This document shows positions 6,820 to 14,093 of a stretch of 29,709 nt of DNA, one piece after another. The DNA comes from an uncultured Clostridia bacterium (lineage in GTDB: Bacteria > Bacillota > Clostridia > Oscillospirales > Oscillospiraceae), in the NCBI GenBank assembly GCA_937894515.1, contig CALCRH010000234.1, positions 1 through 29,709 of the forward strand. The letters are read 5' to 3'. How positions within the stretch are numbered: position 1 is the stretch's first letter; each line of letters begins with the position of its first letter. Under the pieces are notes generated by a model. The model did not search any database. It worked only from the letters and a program-made list of their open reading frames with translations, and had not been told where the DNA came from. The translations under genes and the position numbers were made by a program.

Positions 6820-6998
6820 GGCGGGCCGATGTGGGCATCGGCCCCTACGGAAACGGGAGTATTTGCGGGCGGACAGAGTCGTCCGCCCCTACGGAGAACG
6901 GAAATACGGCGGGCGGCCGCAAGGGCCGCCCCTACGGGGGAAACGGGATATTTGCGGGCGGTGCAAACGGGCCGATGTGGGCATCGGACTCTACGGAA
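6820..6998 (+). repeat. Cluster of hairpin-CTACG repeats (right copy of the 105-bp repeat)
   Basis: Four units: gggccgat/atcggccc (6823-6850), gcgggcggac/gtccgccc (6865-6895), gggcggcc/ggccgccc (6908-6938), and a decayed fourth copy resembling the first (6969-6998, ending actctacgg). Segment 6839-6943 is the near-identical partner of 5027-5131. With the flanking DNA this fills the 466-bp gap between the LRR gene and the phage cassette. Confidence 0.8.
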
Positions 6999-7031
6999 TG
7001 GCAGGGTGGCGTAAGAAGGGAAGAGAACAGG

Positions 7032-7061
7032 AGAGTCGGGTGAGTGCCCGGCTCTTTTTTT
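7032..7061 (+). terminator. Orphan terminator at the left edge of the phage cassette
   Basis: Stem agagtcggg/cccggctct (one G-T pair) with a 6-base loop and seven T. No plus-strand gene ends upstream of it within 2 kb, so it either shields the cassette from read-through, sits in the cassette's leader RNA, or is left from a lost gene. Confidence 0.75.
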
Positions 7062-7124
7062 GCGGCGTTGCACGGCAGATGACAACTTTAAGGGGATAAC
7101 GGAGGCAGGGGTGAGGTGAAAAAT

Positions 7125-7283
7125 ATGGCAGAGGAGAATGTGACGCGGTGCGACATCTGCGGATTTGAAATCTATCGGGGAGAAACGTATTACCGGATAA
7201 ACGGCGAGGTGGTCTGCGTGGACTGTCTGGGAGAATTCGCGGCGCGGATCTTGGCGCCGTTTCGGATGGGAGGAGAGAAATGA
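7125..7283 (+). CDS. Small four-cysteine (zinc-ribbon-like) protein
   Basis: A 52-residue protein with CDIC at residues 9-12 and CVDC at 31-34, spaced to bind one zinc ion. The middle (YRGETYYRINGEVV) looks like a short beta hairpin. It is the first gene of the cassette; its TGA overlaps the ATG of the terminase small subunit (ATGA), so the two are translationally coupled. Upstream is GGGGTGAGGTG. Small Cys4 proteins of this kind occur next to terminase genes in Firmicutes phages; a role in DNA recognition or packaging is possible but not shown. Confidence 0.75.
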   Translation: MAEENVTRCDICGFEIYRGETYYRINGEVVCVDCLGEFAARILAPFRMGGEK

Positions 7284-7648
7284 AACAAATACCCTGGAAA
7301 GAAATTCGGGAGAAATATGAGAGCGGCAGGATCAGCAAGGAAGTACTGGCAGGGGAATACGGCATTTCCGTCAGAGCGATACGGTACCACATCCAAAAGG
7401 AAGACTGGGTGATGAAGCCCTATTTGCAGGGAACAGCGGAGGACTGCGTTTTCAGTACGGTACGGCAGCTGGCACGGCAGCTGGAGCGCGCTGAGAGCGG
7501 CGAAGAGGTGAGCGTAGGCGAGATCAAGGAACTGACATCGGTACTGAAGGACCTGGTAAAGGTGAAGGAGTCGCTGGAGGAAAGCGAGGAAGGTACAGGC
7601 AGCGTACGGGTGGAGATGAATGAGGAGATTTCGGCATGGAGCAAGTGA
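7280..7648 (+). CDS. Probable terminase small subunit
   Basis: A 122-residue protein with an N-terminal helix-turn-helix (about residues 5-37: WKEIREKYESGRISKEVLAG, then YGISVRAIRYHIQ) and a charged helical C-terminal half rich in Glu and Lys, the usual design of small terminase subunits: DNA-binding head plus oligomerisation helices. It would recognise the packaging start on phage DNA and hand it to the large subunit, whose gene overlaps it by 13 bp. Identification rests on position and fold pattern; a phage regulator is the main alternative. The ATG is set by the GGAGAG site inside the preceding gene. Confidence 0.75.
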   Translation: MKQIPWKEIREKYESGRISKEVLAGEYGISVRAIRYHIQKEDWVMKPYLQGTAEDCVFSTVRQLARQLERAESGEEVSVGEIKELTSVLKDLVKVKESLEESEEGTGSVRVEMNEEISAWSK

Positions 7649-9027
7649 CGGTAAAGATCGACACTCCCAATGAAAAGCAGAAGCAGTTTTTTCTGAGCGA
7701 GAAGAAATACGTGGCCTTCGGCGGCGCCAGAGGAGGCGGAAAGAGCTGGGCGGTGCGTACCAAGGCCAAGCTGCTGGCACTGCAATACCCGGGGATCCGG
7801 ATGCTGTTGCTGCGGCGTACCTACCAGGAGCTGGAGAACAACCATATCCGGTTTTTGCGGCAGGAGCTGCAGGGGATTGCCGACTACAAAGCCACCGCAC
7901 GGAGATTCGTATTTGCCAACGGGAGCGTACTGGAATTCGGATACTGCGATTGCGACTGCGATATGGACCGGTATCAGGGGGCCGAATATGACGTGATCTT
8001 TATTGACGAGGCCACTCAGCTTCAGGAAAGATGGCTGCGGCAGTTTGCCGCCTGTATTCGCGGCGTGAATGATTTCCCGAAGCGAATCTACTACACCTGC
8101 AATCCCGGCGGACCGGGACACGGGTACATCAAGCGGCTGTTTATCGACAAACGGTATGAGCAGGGCGAAAACAGCGAGGAATACGCATTTATTCCTGCCC
8201 GGGTGACGGACAACCGGGCACTGTTGGAAAAGCAGCCGGAGTATGTGCGGCAGCTGGAGACCCTGCCGAAGCGGCTGCGGCAGGCGTGGCTGGAGGGGAA
8301 ATGGGATCTGTTTCAGGGGCAGGTGTTTCAGGAGTTTACCGATGCACCGGAACACTACAAGGACAGGCGGTTTACCCACGTTATCGAGCCCTTTGAGATC
8401 CCAAAAGACTGGCGGGTATATCGCAGCTACGACTTCGGCTATGCCAAGCCCTTTTCCTGCGCCTGGTGGGCGGTGGATCATGATGGGGTGATTTACCGGA
8501 TTTTGGAATTGTATGGCTGCACCACAACACCCAACGAGGGCGTGTTATGGACACCGGACCGGCAGTTTCAGGAGATCCGGCGGATCGAGCAGGAACATCC
8601 GTGGCTGAAAGGACGGGACATTCAGGGCGTGGCAGACCCGGCTATCTGGGATGCCAGCCGGGGAGAAAGCATTTATGAAACGGCACTGAAGTACGGCATT
8701 TATTTCCAGAAGGGAGATAATCGGCGCATTCCGGGGTGGATGCAGGTACATTACAGACTGTCCTTCGATGAAGAGGGCTATCCGATGATGTACGTGTTCC
8801 ATACCTGCCGCGCTTTTTTGCGGACGGTGCCGCTGCTGTTATATTCCCGGACCGATGTGGAGGACGTGGACACTTCTCAGGAGGATCATGTGGCCGATGA
8901 GACCCGATATTTCTGCATGTCACGACCCATTTCCCCGCGGCGGCAGGAACAGGCGGTACCGGCAGAGGATCCGCTGGAATTGGCCGGAGGCAAGTTTGGC
9001 CGGTGGCAAAGCGTGGTGAAAAAATAG
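7636..9027 (+). CDS. terL: Phage terminase large subunit
   Basis: ATP-driven motor and nuclease that packages DNA into the prohead. The 463-residue protein has Walker A GGARGGGKS (residues 29-37), Walker B VIFIDEA (120-126), a coupling motif region TCNPGGPG (154-161), and the RNase-H-like nuclease domain beginning SYDFGYAKP with the expected metal-binding Asp266. ADPAIWD near 330 probably supplies a further acidic residue. A low-complexity CDCDCD stretch (104-109) before the Walker B strand is unusual. The start is supported by GAGGAG upstream and overlaps the small-subunit gene. Confidence 0.95.
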   Translation: MEQVTVKIDTPNEKQKQFFLSEKKYVAFGGARGGGKSWAVRTKAKLLALQYPGIRMLLLRRTYQELENNHIRFLRQELQGIADYKATARRFVFANGSVLEFGYCDCDCDMDRYQGAEYDVIFIDEATQLQERWLRQFAACIRGVNDFPKRIYYTCNPGGPGHGYIKRLFIDKRYEQGENSEEYAFIPARVTDNRALLEKQPEYVRQLETLPKRLRQAWLEGKWDLFQGQVFQEFTDAPEHYKDRRFTHVIEPFEIPKDWRVYRSYDFGYAKPFSCAWWAVDHDGVIYRILELYGCTTTPNEGVLWTPDRQFQEIRRIEQEHPWLKGRDIQGVADPAIWDASRGESIYETALKYGIYFQKGDNRRIPGWMQVHYRLSFDEEGYPMMYVFHTCRAFLRTVPLLLYSRTDVEDVDTSQEDHVADETRYFCMSRPISPRRQEQAVPAEDPLELAGGKFGRWQSVVKK

Positions 9028-9045
9028 GCGGATGAAATCGAAAAG

Positions 9046-9156
9046 CGGGACGTCGAGGACGCCGTCCCCTACGGACGATCCCGCAGTCACACCTTTGGCG
9101 TGACAGCGAGATCGCAAGGGGGCTTTGGCGGGCGGACAGAGTCGTCCACCCCTACG
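9046..9156 (+). repeat. Hairpin-CTACG repeats between terL and portal
   Basis: The 162-bp gap between terL and portal is filled by two hairpin units, gggacg...cgtccc followed by cctacg (9046-9073) and gcgggcggac...gtccaccc followed by ctacg (9129-9156), with a small hairpin gtcac...gtgac (9086-9104) between. Unit 9046-9073 is identical to 13447-13474. This is host-type repeat DNA inside a phage operon. Confidence 0.75.
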
Positions 9157-9189
9157 AAATAAAATTATGTAAACCGAAAGGAGTACAAA

Positions 9190-11013
9190 ATGGAGCAGGA
9201 AGTATTGAAGCCGAAGATCGGAACGGAGGAGATCCGAAAAGCAACGGAAATTTTGCGGAAGTATAAGCTGGGGAAAACCCAGCTGGAGCGCCGCATCATT
9301 GACAACGAGCAGTTCTGGAAGCTGCGGCATTGGACCCAGATGGAGAAAGAGGGAATGGGCGGCAACAGGGAGGATCTTCAGCCTGCCAGCGGCTGGTTGG
9401 TGAACTGCATTCTCTCCAAGCACGCAGACGCTATGGACTGCTATCCGGTTCCCACGGTATTACCCAGAGAACCAGGGGATCAGGAAGAGGCGGAAATGCT
9501 GACCAATATCCTGCCGGTTATTTTGAAGAACAATCAGTTTAAACGGGTCTATTCCAGCGCCTGGTGGTACAAGCTGAAATCCGGCTGTGCAGCTTACGGC
9601 GTATTCTGGGACTCCAATAAGCTGGGTGGTTTGGGAGATATCAGCGTAAGGCGCATGAATCTGCTGAACCTGTTTTGGGAGCCGGGAGTCATGGACATTC
9701 AGGACAGCGCTAACTTCTTTTCCACAGAGCTGGTGAACAACGAGGAGCTTTTGGCGCAGTATCCCCAGCTGGAGGGTAAGCTGAGCAGCGGGACCTTTGC
9801 AGTGAGCCGGTTTTTGTATGATGATACGGTGGACACCACCGACAAGTCTTTGGTAGTGGATTGGTACTATCACACTACGGTAAACGGCAGGAAAGTTTTG
9901 CAGTACTGTAAATTTGTGAACCAGGTGGTGCTGTATGCCACCGAGAACGATCCCCAGTGGGCAGAAAGAGGCTGGTATGACCACGGCAAGTACCCCTTTG
10001 TGTTCGATGTGCTGTTCCCGGAGGAGGGGACTCCCTGCGGGTTTGGCTATGTGGATCTATGCAAGAGTCCGCAGAAGCAGATCGACCTGATGAATCAGGC
10101 CATTTTGAAGAATACTCTTGCCGCTGCTACGCCGCGCTTCTTTATCCGCTCGGACGGTGCGGTAAATGAAAACGAGTACGCAGACTGGACAAAACCCTTT
10201 GTCCACACCAACGGCAATTTGGGGGCGGATTCCATTGCACCCATTCGGACTGCCGGATTGGACAGCATCTATGTGGCGGTGCTGGACCAGAAGATCGCGG
10301 AGATGAAGGAGACCGCCGGCAATCGGGATGTCAGTAACGGCGGGACGGCAACCGGCGTGACGGCAGCCACCGCTATCGCTGCACTGCAGGAGTCCAGCGG
10401 AAAGCTGAGCCGCAACATGATCGACGACGGCTATGAGGCCTTTGCCGATGTGGTAACGCTGTGTATCGAACTGGTGCGGCAGTTTTACGATGCACCCCGC
10501 CGTTTTCGGTTGGTGGGGATCCACGGAGATAAAAGTTATGTAAACTACACAAATGCGGGATTGCAGCCGGTAGCGATGGATGAAGGGTTTGGCGTAAGCT
10601 ATCGCGTGCCGGAATTTGATCTGGAGATCGGGGCAGAGCAGGAGAACCCCTATCGGACAATGGAGTACAATCAGCTGGCCATGCAGCTGTTCCAGATGGG
10701 CTTTTTCCGGGCAGAACTGGCGGATCAGGCGGAAAAATGCCTGGAACTGATGGAATTCAAGGGAAAAGAAGAGATCCTGTGTCTGATTGAGCAGGGAAAA
10801 ACCCAGCAGACTGAGATCGGGCTCTTGCGGGAAAGACTGCTGGAGCTGGCACAGGTGGTAGATGAAGCGAAAGGCAGTCACTTGACGCAGGCTCTGGAAA
10901 CAGAGTTTGCCAACGGCGGAAAAGCGCAGCATCAGTTGCGGACGAAGGAAAAGAACGAGAGTGCCATGGATAAGATGAGAAGAAACGCCAGACAGGCGGT
11001 GAGCCCCAAGTGA
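9190..11013 (+). CDS. Portal protein
   Basis: Forms the ring at the unique head vertex through which DNA enters and leaves. The 607-residue product has the layout of P22-type portals (725 residues in P22): a helical N-terminus, the motif LVNCILSKHADAMDCYPVPTV, a wing/stem region (LVVDWYYHTT ... GKYPFVFDVLFP), the clip-stem segment KSPQKQIDLMNQAILKN, and a Gly/Thr/Ala-rich stretch around 385-410 (NGGTATGVTAATAIAALQE) typical of the tunnel region. The C-terminus is a charged helix. It follows terL and is coupled to the Prp gene by a GTGA overlap. AAGGAG before the ATG supports the start. Confidence 0.9.
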   Translation: MEQEVLKPKIGTEEIRKATEILRKYKLGKTQLERRIIDNEQFWKLRHWTQMEKEGMGGNREDLQPASGWLVNCILSKHADAMDCYPVPTVLPREPGDQEEAEMLTNILPVILKNNQFKRVYSSAWWYKLKSGCAAYGVFWDSNKLGGLGDISVRRMNLLNLFWEPGVMDIQDSANFFSTELVNNEELLAQYPQLEGKLSSGTFAVSRFLYDDTVDTTDKSLVVDWYYHTTVNGRKVLQYCKFVNQVVLYATENDPQWAERGWYDHGKYPFVFDVLFPEEGTPCGFGYVDLCKSPQKQIDLMNQAILKNTLAAATPRFFIRSDGAVNENEYADWTKPFVHTNGNLGADSIAPIRTAGLDSIYVAVLDQKIAEMKETAGNRDVSNGGTATGVTAATAIAALQESSGKLSRNMIDDGYEAFADVVTLCIELVRQFYDAPRRFRLVGIHGDKSYVNYTNAGLQPVAMDEGFGVSYRVPEFDLEIGAEQENPYRTMEYNQLAMQLFQMGFFRAELADQAEKCLELMEFKGKEEILCLIEQGKTQQTEIGLLRERLLELAQVVDEAKGSHLTQALETEFANGGKAQHQLRTKEKNESAMDKMRRNARQAVSPK

Positions 11014-11285
11014 TACGGGTGGTATTCACGGACAGGCGCATGACCGTACAGGGGCACGCAGGGTATGGCGTAAAAGGACAGGACGTGGTGTGTGCTGCGG
11101 TGAGCGCGCTGGTATATGCGTTGGTGGCGACCCTGGAGGAGACGGACAATATCCGCGAAACGGTGATACGATCGGGTTATGCCACGGTAGCGGCAAAGGA
11201 GAACGACAGAGCTTTTGACGTGGTGCGGGGCGGTATTGCACAGATCGCGGCGCGATATCCGGCGTATGTGACGATGGAAGCGTGA
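11010..11285 (+). CDS. prp: Prp-type cysteine protease (L27-processing family)
   Basis: The 91-residue protein matches the ribosomal-processing cysteine protease family: GHAGYGVKGQDVVCAAVSAL places His16 and Cys28 12 residues apart, as in the catalytic pair of Staphylococcus aureus Prp (His22, Cys34). Bacterial Prp removes the N-terminal extension of ribosomal protein L27 after the motif LQFF. Here the gene sits between portal and scaffold, and the next two head proteins both begin with a leader ending DLQLFAE, so the likely job is head-protein maturation. Start is GTG at 11010, overlapping the portal stop (GTGA). A fully host-directed role is less likely from the position. Confidence 0.88.
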   Translation: MIRVVFTDRRMTVQGHAGYGVKGQDVVCAAVSALVYALVATLEETDNIRETVIRSGYATVAAKENDRAFDVVRGGIAQIAARYPAYVTMEA

Positions 11286-11299
11286 GAAAGGAGCAGAAA

Positions 11300-11857
11300 A
11301 TGAATATTTGCTGGGATTTACAGTTGTTTGCCGAAGAGGAAGAGCCTGCCGAAGAGAGCTTCGAGGCCTTGATCCGGGGCAGGTGCAAGGAGGAGTTTGA
11401 AAGCCGGGTGCAGAAGATTCTGGACGGGCGATTGAAAGGGCTGCGGCAGGAGAACGAGAAGCTGCGTGCGGCAGAAGAACGAACCAGAACGCAGAACATC
11501 AGAGCGATGGAAAAACTGATGGAGCGGGAGAAGGAGATCCGACAGGTATATCCGGAATTTGACTGGCGAAAAGAGATGGAGAACGGGGAATTCGGCCGCC
11601 TGGTGGCCGCCGGCGTAGATGGCCGCACGGCTTATGAGGTGGTACATCGGGATGAACTCTTGCAACGGGCCATGCAGTACGCCTCCCGCCGTGCCGGAGA
11701 GCAGATGGCCCGTTCCATTGCCACCAGAGGGGAACGTGTGGGAGAAAACGGCGGCCGCAGCGTAACGGTGAGCCACAACAATCCGAGAAACCTGAATTCC
11801 CAGGAGCTGTCTGAGATCCGACAGCGGGTGATGAACGGAGAGAAGATACGGTTTTGA
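11300..11857 (+). CDS. Scaffold protein with Prp cleavage motif
   Basis: Internal assembly factor for the prohead. The 185-residue protein is very charged and largely helical, with a coiled-coil-like region at about 25-80 (RCKEEFESRVQKILDGRLK, then LRQENEKLRAAEERTRT), an acidic patch EEEEPAEES near the start and a basic C-terminus, as usual for scaffolds that bind coat protein. The N-terminus MNICWDLQLFAE contains the Prp-type motif. ATG at 11300 follows AAAGGAG; the GTG at 11282 would start within the overlap with prp and displace the leader motif, so it is not preferred. A terminator follows directly. Confidence 0.85.
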   Translation: MNICWDLQLFAEEEEPAEESFEALIRGRCKEEFESRVQKILDGRLKGLRQENEKLRAAEERTRTQNIRAMEKLMEREKEIRQVYPEFDWRKEMENGEFGRLVAAGVDGRTAYEVVHRDELLQRAMQYASRRAGEQMARSIATRGERVGENGGRSVTVSHNNPRNLNSQELSEIRQRVMNGEKIRF

Positions 11858-11889
11858 AAAAATCGCACCCGGGAGGGTGCGATTTTTTT
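11857..11889 (+). terminator. Terminator between scaffold and coat genes
   Basis: Stem atcgcaccc/gggtgcgat with loop ggga, flanked by A and T runs, right after the scaffold stop. The arms are identical to those of the host terminator at 4904-4933. It should reduce read-through into the coat gene unless antitermination or a second promoter acts. Confidence 0.88.
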
Positions 11890-12101
11890 CAGTGAAAAGG
11901 GAAGAATGAAAAGTGAAAAACGGGGTGCGGTAGGCGATGGGAGAAAAAAGTTTTTCCTGCTGCACAGGGGCGTGCAACAAATGGGGACGGTGTGGGTGGT
12001 AATGAGGTCGTGACTTACCACGGAACTTGAGAGCATTCGGGCGAAAAACCTTCCCTGTCGCCGGGGGAAAATCCATTAAAAAGCAGAAAAAGGAGAAGTG
12101 A
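11890..12101. other. Scaffold-coat intergenic region
   Basis: After the terminator come A/G-rich short repeats (gtgaaaagg, gaagaatg, aaaagtgaaaaa) resembling 13314-13340 on the far side of the coat gene. A 35-codon frame at 11906-12013 lacks support. No good sigma-A promoter is visible, so how the coat gene gets its own transcript is unclear. AAAGGAG at 12089-12095 serves the coat gene. Confidence 0.5.
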
Positions 12102-13313
12102 ATGAAGGATATGTTTGATCTGCAGCTCTTTGCCGAGAGCAATACCCAGACCACGTCCGGCCTCAGCGCCGAGATGAAGACCTATTATGGCATGGAACTG
12201 CTGGAAAATGCCAAGCCTGCTCTGGTACACAACCAGTTTGCGGCCACCAAGCCTCTGCCTGTGGGCGGCGGCAAGACCGTGGAGTGGAGAAAGTTCGGCA
12301 GCTTTGACAAGGCTCTGACTCCGCTGTCAGAGGGTGTGACCCCCGATGGCAGCGGTATCTCTGTCAGCTACATCACCAAGGATCTGAGCCAGTATGGTGA
12401 CTATACCACCGTCAGCGATATGCTGGATATGACCGCTATCGATGACGTGGTGCTGGAAATTACAGACCGTCACGGCGCTAACATGGGTCTGACTCTGGAT
12501 ACCGTGACCCGCAACGAGATCCAGCAGGGCACCAAGGTCATCTATGCGCCTGACAGCGAGGGCAATGAGATTACCAAACGTTATGGTCTGTCCGCTGCCT
12601 GCAAGATGAGCAGCGAACTGGTGGCCAAGGCTGCTACCGCCCTGAAGAAGATGAATGCGCCTACTTTCGAGGGTAAGTACGTGTGCATCATCCATCCCAG
12701 CGTGGCCTTTGACCTGCGCCAGGACGAGGCCTGGATCGCAGCGCATCAGTATGCCGCCGCCACGGAGCTGTTCTCCGGCGAGATTGGTGAGCTCCACGGC
12801 GTGCGCTTTGTAGAGACCACCGAGGCCAAGATCTTCCGCGGTGACGACTTGGCTTCCGACAGCCGCAATCTGAAGGTCAACGGCGCGGTTTCTGCCGCGA
12901 CTTCCGTTGCCTTTGACGGCGGTGCTGTGGCAGAAAACGCGCTGAAGGGCCGCTATGTGCTGATCGGCAATACCCGTGCCAAGGTGGTGAGCAATACCGC
13001 CAGCGCCATGGTGCTGGATACTGCGGTCACCGCCGCTGACGATGCGGACATCTATCCCGGTGAGGGCGGCGCTGCCGGCTGTGCCGTGTACGGCTGTCTC
13101 TTTATCGGCAAGGGCGCCTACGGCGTTGTCGATCTGAGCGAGGGCACCGAGGTCATCGTCAAGTCCCGCGGCTCCTCCGGTACCGCCGATCCGCTGGATC
13201 AGCGTTCCAGCGTGGGCTGGAAGGGCGTGCACGCCGCCGCTATTTTGTACGACGAGTACATGGTGCGCGTGGAGTGCGGCAGTTCCTATTCCGGCGAAGA
13301 TAAGGCAAACTGA
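12102..13313 (+). CDS. Major coat protein, N4-gp56 family, with Prp cleavage motif
   Basis: Main shell subunit. The 403-residue protein has family-like stretches GKTVEWRKFGSFDKALTPLSEG, YTTVSDMLDMTAIDDVV and CIIHPSVAFDLRQ, and a C-terminal RSSVGWKGVHAAAILYDEYMVRVE; about 270-345 looks like an inserted beta-rich domain (NTRAKVVSNTASAM). The N-terminus MKDMFDLQLFAESN carries the same Prp-type motif as the scaffold, so residues 1-10 are probably cleaved off. Codon choice is more C-ending than in its neighbours, as in a highly expressed gene. AAAGGAG lies upstream. The gene is framed by a terminator on one side and a perfect hairpin on the other. Confidence 0.92.
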   Translation: MKDMFDLQLFAESNTQTTSGLSAEMKTYYGMELLENAKPALVHNQFAATKPLPVGGGKTVEWRKFGSFDKALTPLSEGVTPDGSGISVSYITKDLSQYGDYTTVSDMLDMTAIDDVVLEITDRHGANMGLTLDTVTRNEIQQGTKVIYAPDSEGNEITKRYGLSAACKMSSELVAKAATALKKMNAPTFEGKYVCIIHPSVAFDLRQDEAWIAAHQYAAATELFSGEIGELHGVRFVETTEAKIFRGDDLASDSRNLKVNGAVSAATSVAFDGGAVAENALKGRYVLIGNTRAKVVSNTASAMVLDTAVTAADDADIYPGEGGAAGCAVYGCLFIGKGAYGVVDLSEGTEVIVKSRGSSGTADPLDQRSSVGWKGVHAAAILYDEYMVRVECGSSYSGEDKAN

Positions 13314-13341
13314 GAAGTGAAAAGTGAAGAATGAAGAATAA

Positions 13342-13373
13342 ATGTGTCGGCAAATGAAAATTTGCCGACACAT
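13342..13373 (+). other. Perfect hairpin after the coat gene
   Basis: A 14-bp perfect stem (atgtgtcggcaaat and its complement) with loop gaaa, 28 bp after the coat stop, lacking a T tract. More likely an mRNA stabiliser or processing site than a terminator. Confidence 0.6.
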
Positions 13374-13378
13374 GGAAG

Positions 13379-13474
13379 GGCGGCATGAGGTCATGCCGCC
13401 CTACGGGGAATGCGGGGCGACCGCAGGGGTCGCCCCTACGGGGGAACGGGACGTCGAGGACGCCGTCCCCTACG
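13379..13474 (+). repeat. Hairpin-CTACG repeats after the coat gene
   Basis: Three units side by side: gggcggcat/atgccgccc + tacgg (13379-13405), ggggcgacc/ggtcgcccc + tacgg (13414-13441), and gggacg...cgtccc + cctacg (13447-13474). The last equals 9046-9073 over 28 bp. The cluster ends 5 bases before the AGGAGGG ribosome binding site of the next gene. Confidence 0.8.
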
Positions 13475-13488
13475 AACAGGAGGGTTTT

Positions 13489-13707
13489 ATGACGAAGAAA
13501 AATGACGGCGTGAAGATGGTGAAGCTTCTGATTCCCAGAGGACGGAAGAATGAGGAAAACTTTGTGATCATCGGTGTGAACGGACGCAGTTGGAAGATCA
13601 TGAAGGGTGTGGAAGTGGAAGTGCCGGACTATGTGGCAGAGGTGCTGGAAAATGCCGAGATGATGGCGGAAGAAGCCCGGCGCTATGTGGACAAAATGGC
13701 AGAATGA
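13489..13707 (+). CDS. Small head-region protein of unknown function
   Basis: A 72-residue protein: a basic start (MTKKNDGVKMVKLLIPRGRK), a short beta stretch (NFVIIGVNGRSWKIMKGVEVEVP) and a C-terminal helix (VAEVLENAEMMAEEARRYVD). Small proteins of this pattern often follow N4-gp56-type coat genes in Firmicutes prophages; the function is not known, and a head decoration or completion role is a guess from position. ATG at 13489 follows AGGAGGG; the longer frame from 13342 only translates hairpin repeats and is rejected. Confidence 0.75.
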   Translation: MTKKNDGVKMVKLLIPRGRKNEENFVIIGVNGRSWKIMKGVEVEVPDYVAEVLENAEMMAEEARRYVDKMAE

Positions 13708-13720
13708 GAGGAGTGCGCCC

Positions 13721-14080
13721 ATGACTCATTTGACAGCGGGAGAAGTGCTTTCCCAAGTAGATGCCATGCTGCCCAATCAGTATACGGCGGCGGAAAAACT
13801 GCGTTGGCTGGCACAGGCAGAGGGCTTTGTCAAAAGAGAAATCTTTCACGACAGAGGCGTACTGTCCGAGATGACGACCGACACGGCTTTGTGCGTTCCG
13901 GCTCCCTATGACGAGATGTATCGGCATTATATCGAGGCACAGATCCACTATGCCAATGCCGAAATGTCCCGGTACAACAATGCCAGCACTGCATGGAACA
14001 ACGCTTTTTTGACCTATCGGGACTACCATTGCCGCACCGTGATGCCTCGATTTGCTGCGAAGACGCTGCGCTTTTGCTGA
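13721..14080 (+). CDS. Probable head-tail connector (adaptor) protein
   Basis: A 119-residue, mostly helical protein, beginning MTHLTAGEVLSQVDAMLPNQY and rich in aromatic helices (EMYRHYIEAQIHYANAEMSRYNN). The size, helical content and position between the coat block and the tail hub match adaptors such as P22 gp4 or siphophage gp6-like connectors that bind the portal ring. ATG at 13721 lies after GAGAGGAG. An N-terminal extension to 13685 overlaps the previous gene and lacks support. Assignment is by position and composition. Confidence 0.65.
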   Translation: MTHLTAGEVLSQVDAMLPNQYTAAEKLRWLAQAEGFVKREIFHDRGVLSEMTTDTALCVPAPYDEMYRHYIEAQIHYANAEMSRYNNASTAWNNAFLTYRDYHCRTVMPRFAAKTLRFC

Positions 14081-14093
14081 AGGAGGGAGTGCG

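Noticed and set aside
10057..10932. Long minus-strand frame antisense to portal (likewise 26411-27787 antisense to clpE)
   Set aside because: No family resemblance; the plus-strand genes are clearly real, and such shadows are common at this GC content.
11906..12013. 35-codon frame between scaffold and coat
   Set aside because: No ribosome binding site; composed of A/G-rich repeats and leader sequence.
2863..13474. Tandem hairpin units as a possible CRISPR array
   Set aside because: Units vary in their stems, spacers are not of uniform length, and no cas genes are present; they are REP-like hairpins.
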